Shown in pieces: positions 7,056-14,290 of a DNA stretch of 26,031 nt. Made by a program: the position numbers and the translations under genes. Under the pieces are notes generated by a model. The model had not been told where the DNA came from and ran no database searches. It saw only the letters and a list, made by a program, of their open reading frames with translations. This stretch comes from SIG299 sp051880375. GTDB lineage: Bacteria > Bacillota > Clostridia > Lachnospirales > Lachnospiraceae. Each line of letters begins with the position of its first letter. The first letter of the stretch is position 1. Location: the NCBI GenBank assembly GCA_051880375.1, contig JBJENV010000027.1:1-26031 (forward strand), read 5' to 3'.

Positions 7056-7787
7056 ATGATCATGAAATTAACAACAGTAGAGGGCATGCAGTCCGAAATC
7101 TTTGTACCGGTGACTCCGGTTCCGGTATTTACCGAATTAAAAAAGCCGTTAAGTGAATGCAGGGTAGCATTTATTACAGCCGGCGGGATCCATAAAAAGA
7201 GCCAGACACCGTTTAATACGTCGGGTGACTTCTCCTATCGCACGATTGAGTTTGATACACCGTCTTCGGAACTGATGGTAACTCACGGAGGATTTGATAA
7301 TTCCGACATCAATAAGGATGTCAATGCGATGTTCCCGATAGACCGTCTGCATGAACTGGTGGCGGAGGGCTTCATCGGCTCACTGTCCCGCGAAACCTAT
7401 ACCTTTATGGGCGGCGGCGGAAACGTGGAGAAGTTTCAGAATGAAACAGGTCCGGAGATTGCCAGAAAATTAAAGGAGCAGGGAGTGGATATTGTACTGT
7501 GTACCGGAGGCTGCGGAACCTGTCATCGCTCTGCGACAATTGTTACCAGATGCTGTGAAGAGGCAGGTATGAGCTGTGTTGTAATTGCAGCACTTCCGCC
7601 GATTGCACGTCAGCAGGGAGCACCGCGTATTACGGCACCGCATGTACCGATTGGCTCCAATGCCGGTGAACCGAATAATATTCCGATGCAGACAGCAATT
7701 ATCAAAGAATCGTTAGAGTGGGTACGTGATTGTCCGGGCTACAATCAGACAAAGGTACTGCCTTACGAGTATCGTCACAATGTTTAA
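7056..7787 (+). CDS. prdB: D-proline reductase subunit PrdB, cysteine variant (selenocysteine replaced)
   Basis: A 243-residue catalytic subunit of D-proline reductase. The frame opens at a GTG at 7002, but AGGAAAGGA (7041-7049) favours ATG 7056; ATG 7062 would also be possible and gives MKLTTVEGMQSEIFVPVTP, aligned with known PrdB N-termini. The reaction is reductive opening of D-proline together with the pyruvoyl subunit from PrdA. In C. sticklandii PrdB the active-site residue is selenocysteine (about position 152) encoded by UGA. Here the equivalent position in CTGGCGTCHRS is Cys (TGC, 7512-7514; residue 153 from this start) and no in-frame TGA exists. The remaining motif, including the second cysteine and His-Arg-Ser, is intact and the length is normal, so this is an intact Cys homologue rather than a decayed gene. 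It lies 62 bases after the small duplicated-domain gene. Confidence 0.92.
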   Translation: MIMKLTTVEGMQSEIFVPVTPVPVFTELKKPLSECRVAFITAGGIHKKSQTPFNTSGDFSYRTIEFDTPSSELMVTHGGFDNSDINKDVNAMFPIDRLHELVAEGFIGSLSRETYTFMGGGGNVEKFQNETGPEIARKLKEQGVDIVLCTGGCGTCHRSATIVTRCCEEAGMSCVVIAALPPIARQQGAPRITAPHVPIGSNAGEPNNIPMQTAIIKESLEWVRDCPGYNQTKVLPYEYRHNV

Positions 7788-7846
7788 TTTTCGGGCAGCA
7801 GGTCTGCCTGTAGTGAGGAACGAGTGCGTAGAAGAGGGGATGAAGA

Positions 7847-8896
7847 ATGATACAGCCGGTATTGCAAAAGTATGCATATCATATCAAAACAATTGATTCA
7901 CATACGATGGGTGAGCCTACCAGAATCGTCTATGACGGGTTCCCTAAACTGCCCGGAAGGACGATGATGGAAAAAAAGAAGTATTTGGTGGAGCATTATG
8001 ATTTCCTTCGTTCTGCTATTATGCTGGAGCCGAGAGGACACCGCGACATGTTTGGGGCACTCTTAACAGAGCCTGTCCATGAGGAAGCAGATTACGGAGT
8101 GATTTTTCTGGACAGTGGGGGATGCCTGAACATGTGCGGACACGGCAGTATAGGTACAGCTTCCATGCTGGTAGAAACCGGGATGGTTCCGGTTTCGGAG
8201 CCGTATACGGAGGTTGTGCTGGATACGCCTTCCGGAATGATACGCACCAGAGTGCACGTGGTTGGCGGAGAAGCTGTTGAGGTCAGCATTCTGAATGTTC
8301 CGGCTTTTCTATATAAGGAAAAGCTGAAAACTAAGACACGGAAGTGGGGAACTATTTCCTACGATATTTCCTTTGGGGGCTCCTTTTTTGCCATGGTAGA
8401 TGCGGAGAGCATCGGACTGCCTCTGGAACTGGAGAACATTGATGCCATTACGGAACTGGGGATGGAACTGCTAACTTCCGTCAATGAGAATGTGGAAATC
8501 AGACATCCCTATCTGGATATTACCACGGTAGATTTGGTAGAGTTTTATTCTCATACAGGCAATCGAAATGCCAATATGAAAAACTGTGTCATTTTTGGAG
8601 ACGGTCAGGTAGACCGTTCTCCGTGCGGAACGGGAACAAGCGCAAAGCTGGCAACCCTTTATGCCAAAGGCGAGCTGGGGCTTCATGAAGAGTTTATCTA
8701 TGAGAGTATTACCGGCTCCCTGTTTCGTGGGGAGGCAGTACAGGAGGTGGATATCGAAGGAAGAAAAGGAATCATACCGCAGATTACGGGCAGCGCTTAT
8801 ATTACAGGATATAATGAGTGGGTAATTGACGGGCAGGACCCGATGAAATACGGCTTTTTGCTGGGCGGAAAGCAGGAGGAAGCGGAAGGTGCTTAG
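7847..8896 (+). CDS. prdF: Proline racemase PrdF
   Basis: A 349-residue PLP-independent racemase that interconverts L- and D-proline, supplying D-proline to PrdA/PrdB. GAGGGG (7834-7839) precedes ATG 7847 by seven bases. Both catalytic thiols are present: C97 in NMCGHGSIG and C260 in DRSPCGTGTSAK. This excludes trans-3-hydroxyproline dehydratase, in which these cysteines are substituted. The segments LEPRGHRDMFGALLTEP, VVLDTPSG and DISFGGSFFAMV match the proline racemase fold. 4-Hydroxyproline epimerase keeps both cysteines and is the alternative, but the location at the end of the prd operon supports proline racemase. The 59-base gap to prdB contains only a weak GGCAG/CTGCC hairpin (7794-7808). 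No strong terminator follows. Confidence 0.93.
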   Translation: MIQPVLQKYAYHIKTIDSHTMGEPTRIVYDGFPKLPGRTMMEKKKYLVEHYDFLRSAIMLEPRGHRDMFGALLTEPVHEEADYGVIFLDSGGCLNMCGHGSIGTASMLVETGMVPVSEPYTEVVLDTPSGMIRTRVHVVGGEAVEVSILNVPAFLYKEKLKTKTRKWGTISYDISFGGSFFAMVDAESIGLPLELENIDAITELGMELLTSVNENVEIRHPYLDITTVDLVEFYSHTGNRNANMKNCVIFGDGQVDRSPCGTGTSAKLATLYAKGELGLHEEFIYESITGSLFRGEAVQEVDIEGRKGIIPQITGSAYITGYNEWVIDGQDPMKYGFLLGGKQEEAEGA

Positions 8897-8951
8897 TCCG
8901 GCAGACTCTTCGGCAGCTTCTTTGAACGCACTTTTAGAAAGAATCCATAAA

Positions 8952-8979
8952 ACAAATAACCAAAGGATATCCTATTTGT
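8952..8979. other. Dyad downstream of prdF
   Basis: ACAAATA (8952-8958) and TATTTGT (8973-8979) form a 7-base inverted repeat around an inner GGATATCC palindrome (8965-8972). It is AT-rich and lacks a T-run on the plus strand, so it is a poor intrinsic terminator. It lies just upstream of the predicted dnaK-paralogue promoter and could be an operator or a weak end for the prd transcript. The rest of 8897-9064 holds only the promoter listed next. Confidence 0.3.
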
Positions 8980-8997
8980 AAAAAGATTATAACCCCA

Positions 8998-9026
8998 TTG
9001 ATTTCAGGTATTTGACGCAATACAAT
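8998..9026 (+). promoter_or_regulatory. Predicted sigma-A promoter of the DnaK paralogue
   Basis: -35 TTGATT (8998-9003), 17-base spacer, -10 TACAAT (9021-9026). The predicted start is near 9033, leaving a leader of about 32 bases. No CIRCE element is present, in contrast to the ftsH operon in this window. Confidence 0.5.
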
Positions 9027-9064
9027 AGGAAATAAATCATCAATCGGAATGGAGAATGATATCA

Positions 9065-10825
9065 ATGGGCAAAGTAATCGGAATTGATTTGGGAACAACA
9101 AACAGCTGTGTGGCAGTTGTAGAAAACGGCGAGCCGGTCATTATACCGAATGAAACGGGAATGCGGACCACACCGAGCGTCGTGGCGTTCACCAAGGTGG
9201 GCGAGCGGCTGGTCGGCGAGGCGGCGAAGCGACAGCTTGCAACAAATGCAGAGCGGACCGTTACATCGGTAAAGCGCCACATGGGTACGGACTGGAGCAA
9301 AAACATCGACGGAAAGGAATACAAGCCGCAGACCATCAGTGCCCTGGTGCTGATGCAGTTAAAGAAGGATGCGGAGGCTTTTCTGGGAGAAACGGTAACA
9401 GATGCCGTTATTACCGTACCGGCGTACTTTAATGATGTGCAGCGGCAGGCGACAAAGGATGCCGGAAAAATCGCCGGCTTACATGTACTGCGAATCATCA
9501 ACGAGCCGACGAGTGCGGCACTTTCCTACGGGCTGGATCACGGAGAGGCGCAGAAAGTCATGGTGTATGACCTCGGCGGAGGTACCTTTGATGTGTCGGT
9601 CATTGAAATAGCGGACGGTGTGATCGAGGTATTGGCAACGGCAGGAGACAATCATCTTGGCGGAGACGATTTCGACGCCAGAATTGCAGACTGGATTGTG
9701 CGTGAATTTAAAGCACAGAACCGGGTGGATTTATCAAAGGATGTAACGGCATACTATCGGATTAAAGAGGCTGCGGAAAAGGCAAAGAAGGAGCTTTCCG
9801 GTGCGGAAACTACGAATATCAACCTCCCGTTTATTACGCAGTTAAAGGGAGAACCGGTGCATCTGGATATGAACCTGAGCAGGGCAAAATTTCAGGAGCT
9901 GGTGTATGACCTGATTGAGCGCACGGCTGCTCCGGTTCAGAACGCTTTAAAGGATGCGGGGATTGCTCCGTCCGAGCTTGGAAAGGTACTCCTGGTCGGC
10001 GGTTCCACGAGAATTCCGGCGGTACAGGAAAGGGTAAGGCAACTGACCGGAAAAGAGCCGTCCAAAAACATCAATCCGGATGAATGTGTGGCACTTGGTG
10101 CTGCGGTACTCGGAAGCACGCTGCAGGGGAACGCACTTGTGGCAGCAGGTACGGGAAAGGATTTGCTGCTCCTTGACGTAACTCCGATGAGTCTTTCCAT
10201 TGAGACAGTGGGCGGTGTTGCTACACGACTGATTGAAAGAAATACAACGATACCGACCAGATACTCGAAAATCTTTTCCACTGCCGCTCCTTATCAGAGC
10301 AATGTCGAAATTCACGTACTTCAGGGAGAGCGCGCAATGGCGCGGGATAATAAGCTCATCGGCAACTTCCGGCTGAAGGGAATCAGAAAAGCTCCGGCAG
10401 GGGTACCTCAGATTGAAGTAGCGTTTGATATTGATGCCAACGGCATTTTAAAAGTTTCGGCAAGGGATTTGGATACCGGAAAGGAGCAGTCCATTACAAT
10501 AACCGCATCGGACAGAATGTCGGATGCGGAGATTGAGCAGGCAATGCGGGATGCAGCAGAGTATGCAGGAATCGATAACCTGCGAAGGGAAGCCCTGACG
10601 CTTTCCGGGGAGTCAAATCAGCTGCTTGCCAGGGTACAGTCGGCGCTGACGGCAGCCGGAAAGCAGGCGGACAAGGCAGAGAAAAAGCAGGTGAAAAAGG
10701 ACTGTGCAAATTTGCAGAAGTGTCTTGGAAAGCTGCGTGTCGATAAAGTGACCGGGAGCGAGCTGGAGGAAATACGCAGGGCAAAGGCGCAGTTGGAACA
10801 GTCGGCAGCCCGCTTTTTGCAGTAG
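9065..10825 (+). CDS. dnaK: Hsp70-family chaperone (DnaK paralogue with short lid)
   Basis: A 586-residue Hsp70. ATG 9065 is chosen over ATG 9056 because GGAG (9051-9054) is correctly spaced for it and the protein then begins MGKVIGIDLGTTNSCVAVV. The ATPase domain (about 1-360) has the phosphate-1 motif (6-14), INEPTSAALSYG, VYDLGGGTFDVSVIE and VLLVGGSTRIPAVQ. The substrate-binding beta domain (about 375-490) includes LLDVTPMSLSIET and a NGILKVSARD segment. The helical lid is short and ends in QSAARFLQ without the glycine-rich acidic tail of many DnaKs; most bacterial DnaKs are 605-640 residues. There is no hrcA, grpE or dnaJ beside it. It is therefore probably a second, specialised DnaK rather than the main heat-shock copy, although a single dispersed copy cannot be excluded. 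Confidence 0.9.
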   Translation: MGKVIGIDLGTTNSCVAVVENGEPVIIPNETGMRTTPSVVAFTKVGERLVGEAAKRQLATNAERTVTSVKRHMGTDWSKNIDGKEYKPQTISALVLMQLKKDAEAFLGETVTDAVITVPAYFNDVQRQATKDAGKIAGLHVLRIINEPTSAALSYGLDHGEAQKVMVYDLGGGTFDVSVIEIADGVIEVLATAGDNHLGGDDFDARIADWIVREFKAQNRVDLSKDVTAYYRIKEAAEKAKKELSGAETTNINLPFITQLKGEPVHLDMNLSRAKFQELVYDLIERTAAPVQNALKDAGIAPSELGKVLLVGGSTRIPAVQERVRQLTGKEPSKNINPDECVALGAAVLGSTLQGNALVAAGTGKDLLLLDVTPMSLSIETVGGVATRLIERNTTIPTRYSKIFSTAAPYQSNVEIHVLQGERAMARDNKLIGNFRLKGIRKAPAGVPQIEVAFDIDANGILKVSARDLDTGKEQSITITASDRMSDAEIEQAMRDAAEYAGIDNLRREALTLSGESNQLLARVQSALTAAGKQADKAEKKQVKKDCANLQKCLGKLRVDKVTGSELEEIRRAKAQLEQSAARFLQ

Positions 10826-10862
10826 TCCTGAAAAAATCCGTTTCTTTCGATTACTTTCCCTC

Positions 10863-10891
10863 TTGATTTTGAAAAAAAATTGGCGTATGAT
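10863..10891 (+). promoter_or_regulatory. Sigma-A promoter of the antiporter gene
   Basis: -35 TTGATT (10863-10868), 17-base spacer rich in A, -10 TATGAT (10886-10891). The predicted start is near 10898, about 32 bases before the ATG. The preceding 37 bases after the DnaK paralogue show no clear terminator. Confidence 0.6.
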
Positions 10892-10929
10892 ATGCCTGCA
10901 TTAATGAAAGAACATGAGGGAGGAAAGTT

Positions 10930-12222
10930 ATGAACATATTATTATCGGTATCCATTGCCCTTTTGGCAGGACTGCTTATGACCAGAGTGTTTAAGCCGTT
11001 CAAGCTTCCGGCGGTAACGGCATACCTGATTGCGGGCGTGCTGATTGGCCCTTACTGCATCGGAGCATTCGGTCTGGAGGGGCTGGGCTTTTCCTCAATG
11101 GAGGAAGTAGGCTCTCTGGCTGTGGTTTCCCAGGTAGCATTAGGCTTTATTGCCTTTTCTATCGGAAATGAATTCAGAGTCAGTGATTTGAAGAAAATCG
11201 GAAAGCAGGCATTTGTCATCGGTATTTTTCAGGCAATTGTTGCAACGATTCTTGTAGATTTGGCCTTGTTTGTCGTACATCTGGCGATGCCGGATAAGCT
11301 GTCAACCGCACAGCTTTTGACGCTTGGTGCGATTGCAACGGCAACGGCTCCGGCAGCTACCCTGATGGTAGTAAGACAGTATAAGGCGAAGGGACCTTTG
11401 ACGCAGCTTCTGCTTCCGATTGTAGCGCTTGATGATGCAGTCGGTCTGATTGTGTTTGCGGTTTCGTTCGGCATCGCAAAGACCATCGTCAGCGGAACGG
11501 TCGACATGGTTTCCATTCTGGTAAACCCGATTGTAGAAATCATCTGTTCCCTGCTGCTCGGTGCGGTGATGGGCTGGCTGCTGACACAGTTAGAAAAGCT
11601 GTTTAACTCGAATACCAACCGTTTGAACATGACGATTGCCTTTGTATTTCTGACAGTGGCACTGTCAAACCTAAGCTTTACGATAGGACCGGTACACATC
11701 GGCTTTTCGTCACTGCTCGTCTGCATGATGCTCGGAACCGTGTTCTGCAACATCTGTCCGCTGTCGGAGGATTTGATGAAGTCGGCAGATAAATGGACCT
11801 CACCGTTGTTTGCCCTGTTCTTTGTCATCAGCGGCGCAGGGCTGGAGCTTGGTGTGTTTGCGGATATTGCGATTGTCGGAGTCGGTGTGGTTTATATTCT
11901 GTTCCGTTCGCTCGGTAAATATCTTGGTGCCTTTGTAAGCGCAAAGGCAACACACTGTGAACCGAAGATTTGCAAGTATCTCGGTATCACACTTCTTCCG
12001 CAGGCAGGTGTTGCACTCGGAATGTGTACAACGGCGATGCAGCTTGGTACACAGGGCAATCTGATTCGCAACATCACGTTGTTTGCAGTCTTAATCTATG
12101 AACTGTTCGGACCTCTTCTGACGAAGATGGCACTGACTGCCGCAGGCGACATTCAGCCGATGTCCGAGGAAGTAAAGAACCGTCGTAAGACAAAGCTGGA
12201 AGAAGCACAGAAAACAAAATAA
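10930..12222 (+). CDS. CPA2-family cation/proton antiporter (Kef/NapA-like membrane domain)
   Basis: A 430-residue polytopic membrane protein; GGGAGGA lies five bases upstream of ATG 10930. About 12 hydrophobic segments span nearly the whole length, as in CPA2 monovalent cation:proton antiporters. The ion-site signature is visible: the TATAPAATL segment, which corresponds to the broken helix, and the adjacent acidic pair D168-D169 in ALDDAVGLIVFAV. The first helix (LAGLLMTRVFKPFKLPAVTAYLIAGVLIGP) has the family's KLP...GxLIGP pattern. There is no C-terminal TrkA-N nucleotide-binding domain; the end is a short charged tail, so it is not a full KefB/KefC. The likely role is Na+ or K+ extrusion coupled to proton entry at the cytoplasmic membrane. 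It is monocistronic, bounded by its own promoter and a bidirectional terminator. Confidence 0.9.
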   Translation: MNILLSVSIALLAGLLMTRVFKPFKLPAVTAYLIAGVLIGPYCIGAFGLEGLGFSSMEEVGSLAVVSQVALGFIAFSIGNEFRVSDLKKIGKQAFVIGIFQAIVATILVDLALFVVHLAMPDKLSTAQLLTLGAIATATAPAATLMVVRQYKAKGPLTQLLLPIVALDDAVGLIVFAVSFGIAKTIVSGTVDMVSILVNPIVEIICSLLLGAVMGWLLTQLEKLFNSNTNRLNMTIAFVFLTVALSNLSFTIGPVHIGFSSLLVCMMLGTVFCNICPLSEDLMKSADKWTSPLFALFFVISGAGLELGVFADIAIVGVGVVYILFRSLGKYLGAFVSAKATHCEPKICKYLGITLLPQAGVALGMCTTAMQLGTQGNLIRNITLFAVLIYELFGPLLTKMALTAAGDIQPMSEEVKNRRKTKLEEAQKTK

Positions 12223-12242
12223 ATAAGGATTTAGGTAGTAAG

Positions 12243-12280
12243 AAAAGGGGATGCTGTCACCTCAGGCAACATCCCCTTTT
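12243..12280. terminator. Bidirectional intrinsic terminator between convergent units
   Basis: AAAAGGGGATG (12243-12253) pairs perfectly with CATCCCCTTTT (12270-12280), giving an A-run before and a T-run after the stem. It should end the antiporter transcript on the plus strand and the S1/kinase operon on the minus strand. Confidence 0.85.
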
Positions 12281-12309
12281 GTCATAGATACGCATGGCGG
12301 CGCATGCTT

Positions 12310-13242
12310 TTAGTCCTGTACTGTTACATCCAGCCCAAATTCGCTTGGGAGAAATCTTGGGCAGACATTTTCGGAGGTACAGATAACCGATGCAGCAAGC
12401 GTCGTTCCGATTTCGCAGGACTCCTTCAGACTCTTTCCGTAAGTAAGTCCGATGGCGGCTCCGGCACAGAACGCGTCGCCCGCTCCGGTCGTGTCCTTGA
12501 CATGGACCTTTCTTGCAGGGCAGATGCCCTTGTCTCCGTGAAGGTCGGCGTAGACGGCACCTTCGCTTCCCAGTGTGACAATCATGCTCGGAATCTGAGC
12601 CTTAACTACCTTGTCAGCAAGAATTTCTGCCATTTCCTCCGGTGTTTTTTCCGTATAGTCATCGGAAAACAGCATACCGGCTTCCTGTTTATTGCAGACG
12701 AAGCAGTCCGTGTCGTGCAAAAAGTCACGACGGGAGGTGGCAAGGCTCATGTTGGCAACAACGGCAAAAATCGGCTTGTTGTATTTTTTCGCGTACTTGA
12801 ATACTTTCTTTACGATATCCTTGTCAATATCAATTTCGATGATAATGCTGTCCGCATTTTGAAAGATTTCATCCCCCTGTTCCTCTAAAACAGTAAGGAT
12901 AGGGGTTAAGTCCGGACGCTTGGAAATGGAAGCGCAGACATCTCCGTCGTTGTTAAAGATGGCAAGCCACGTACCCATCCCGTCCGGAACCTGACGGATG
13001 TAATCGGTGTTGACCTTGTGGTTTTTCAATTTGCGGATGACGTCCTCACCGATGCCGGTGGCATCTACCAGACTGACGTAGGTTGGACGAAGCTCCACAT
13101 TGGCGATATCCTCCACAACATTCCGGCTGACACCGCCGTGTACCTGTTCCACGGTACCGGCGTTTCTGCCGTTTGGAATATAAGCGTCCAGAGGATAGCC
13201 CTTAATATCTACAAAAACCGCTCCGATGACTACAATACCCAT
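12310..13242 (-). CDS. PfkB-family sugar/nucleoside kinase (possibly pseudouridine kinase-like)
   Basis: A 310-residue ribokinase-fold kinase. AAGGAGGA lies five bases upstream of the ATG. The C-terminal signature DTTGAGDAFCAGAAIGL is intact, with the catalytic base D256 in GAGD and the anion hole beside it. The N-terminal substrate motif reads VIGAVFVDIKGYP, then NAGTVEQVHGGVSRNVVEDIA. DIKG, N-x-G-x-V and GGVSRN resemble pseudouridine kinases (PsuK) more than ribokinase or fructokinase, but no pseudouridine glycosidase gene is adjacent. It would phosphorylate a sugar or nucleoside with ATP in the cytoplasm. It begins 23 bases after the S1-domain gene and is co-transcribed with it. The substrate assignment is an inference from a short motif. 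Confidence 0.88.
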   Translation of the reverse strand: MGIVVIGAVFVDIKGYPLDAYIPNGRNAGTVEQVHGGVSRNVVEDIANVELRPTYVSLVDATGIGEDVIRKLKNHKVNTDYIRQVPDGMGTWLAIFNNDGDVCASISKRPDLTPILTVLEEQGDEIFQNADSIIIEIDIDKDIVKKVFKYAKKYNKPIFAVVANMSLATSRRDFLHDTDCFVCNKQEAGMLFSDDYTEKTPEEMAEILADKVVKAQIPSMIVTLGSEGAVYADLHGDKGICPARKVHVKDTTGAGDAFCAGAAIGLTYGKSLKESCEIGTTLAASVICTSENVCPRFLPSEFGLDVTVQD

Positions 13243-13265
13243 ACGAATCCTCCTTCGGCAAACAT

Positions 13266-14177
13266 TTAAAGCTTGAAATTTTTCAGTAAATCACCGAGTG
13301 TCGGCGCTTCATAGTCATTGGAGGTGTAGGTTTCCGGTGCCGCTTCGCAAAGCTCTTCGGCAGGTTCTTCCTTTTCTGCGGCAGCCTTCATACTGAGGCT
13401 GATTTTGCCGTCCCTGACATCGATAATCTTAACGTTTACGGTATCGCCCTCTTTGATGACCTCATGAGGAGACTTGATGCGCTTCTCGGAAATCTGGGAG
13501 ATGTGGACAAGACCGCTTAAGCCGTCCCCGATTGTCACAAAAGCGCCGTAAGGAGTAATCTTTTCTACGGTTCCGGAGACCACCGTACCGACAGGAAGAC
13601 GGGCAATGCGGCTGTTACGCTCTGCAGCTTCCTGCTCCTTAAGGACATCTTTGACAGAGAGAACAAGCTTTTTGGTTTCCTCATCTACGGTAATGACAAC
13701 AGCCTGAACGGTCTGTCCGACATAGGAGGAAACATCCTCCACATAGGTCAGGGCGAGCTTGGAGGCCGGAATGAAAGCACGGATGCCTTCGAGATAGGTA
13801 GTAACCCCGGCATTGGTTGCTGCGGCAATCTTTACGGTTACGGGAGTCTTTTCTTCCATCAACTGCTTTAGCTTATCCCAGGCAAGCAGATCGTCCGCCT
13901 GCTTTCTGGACAAAATGAGAACACCTTCCTTGTTTTCGCGGAGAACAACAGCCGTTACGGTATCGCCGGGCTGTATGTCCGCTTTAATGGAAAAGCGAGG
14001 GTCATTGCTTAACTCCTCAAGCGGAATTAAACCCTCGGTATAATAATTCAAATCGACGGTGACTTCCGTATCCGACACGCCGATGACGGTTCCGGTTACC
14101 ACGTCACCCGGAGCCAGCTCCCGGAAGGAGCCTGCGAGCTCTTTTTCAAAATCCTTCATAGATAATTCTTCGTCCAT
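13266..14177 (-). CDS. S1-domain RNA-binding protein (RpsA-like, three S1 repeats)
   Basis: A 303-residue cytoplasmic protein; AGAGGG lies eight bases before the ATG. Three S1 OB-fold repeats can be traced: residues about 21-95 (PGDVVTGTVIGVSDTEVTVD), 101-180, which is more divergent, and 192-266 (VGTVVSGTVEKITPYGAFVT, then GLSGLVHISQISEKRI), the best conserved. The C-terminal tail (about 267-303) is acidic and low in complexity before a short hydrophobic end. Ribosomal protein S1 in Gram-negatives has six repeats; Firmicutes often carry shorter stand-alone versions annotated as S1, which bind mRNA or regulate translation. It heads a two-gene operon with the PfkB kinase. The exact role (ribosome-associated S1 or a regulatory relative) is not decided by sequence. 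Confidence 0.9.
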   Translation of the reverse strand: MDEELSMKDFEKELAGSFRELAPGDVVTGTVIGVSDTEVTVDLNYYTEGLIPLEELSNDPRFSIKADIQPGDTVTAVVLRENKEGVLILSRKQADDLLAWDKLKQLMEEKTPVTVKIAAATNAGVTTYLEGIRAFIPASKLALTYVEDVSSYVGQTVQAVVITVDEETKKLVLSVKDVLKEQEAAERNSRIARLPVGTVVSGTVEKITPYGAFVTIGDGLSGLVHISQISEKRIKSPHEVIKEGDTVNVKIIDVRDGKISLSMKAAAEKEEPAEELCEAAPETYTSNDYEAPTLGDLLKNFKL

Positions 14178-14242
14178 ACTGTAAACCCTCTTTCTGTGAT
14201 TATTGGTTCCGTGACAGCCTCTGCGCGGAAAAGTTCTTTCCT

Positions 14243-14271
14243 ATCATATCACATTCCGGTGCTTTTCACAA
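14243..14271 (-). promoter_or_regulatory. Sigma-A promoter of the S1-kinase operon
   Basis: On the minus strand: -35 TTGTGA (complement of 14266-14271), 17-base spacer, -10 TATGAT (complement of 14243-14248). The predicted start is near 14236, about 60 bases before the S1 ATG. It lies only about 20 bases downstream of the stop of the CotH-like gene on the same strand. Confidence 0.6.
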
Positions 14272-14290
14272 GGACAGCCGCACGATGGTG

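Noticed and set aside
12304..12888. 194-codon plus-strand frame opposite the PfkB kinase
   Set aside because: Its opposite strand carries the intact GAGD kinase signature and a strong ribosome binding site; the plus frame has no domain or start signal.
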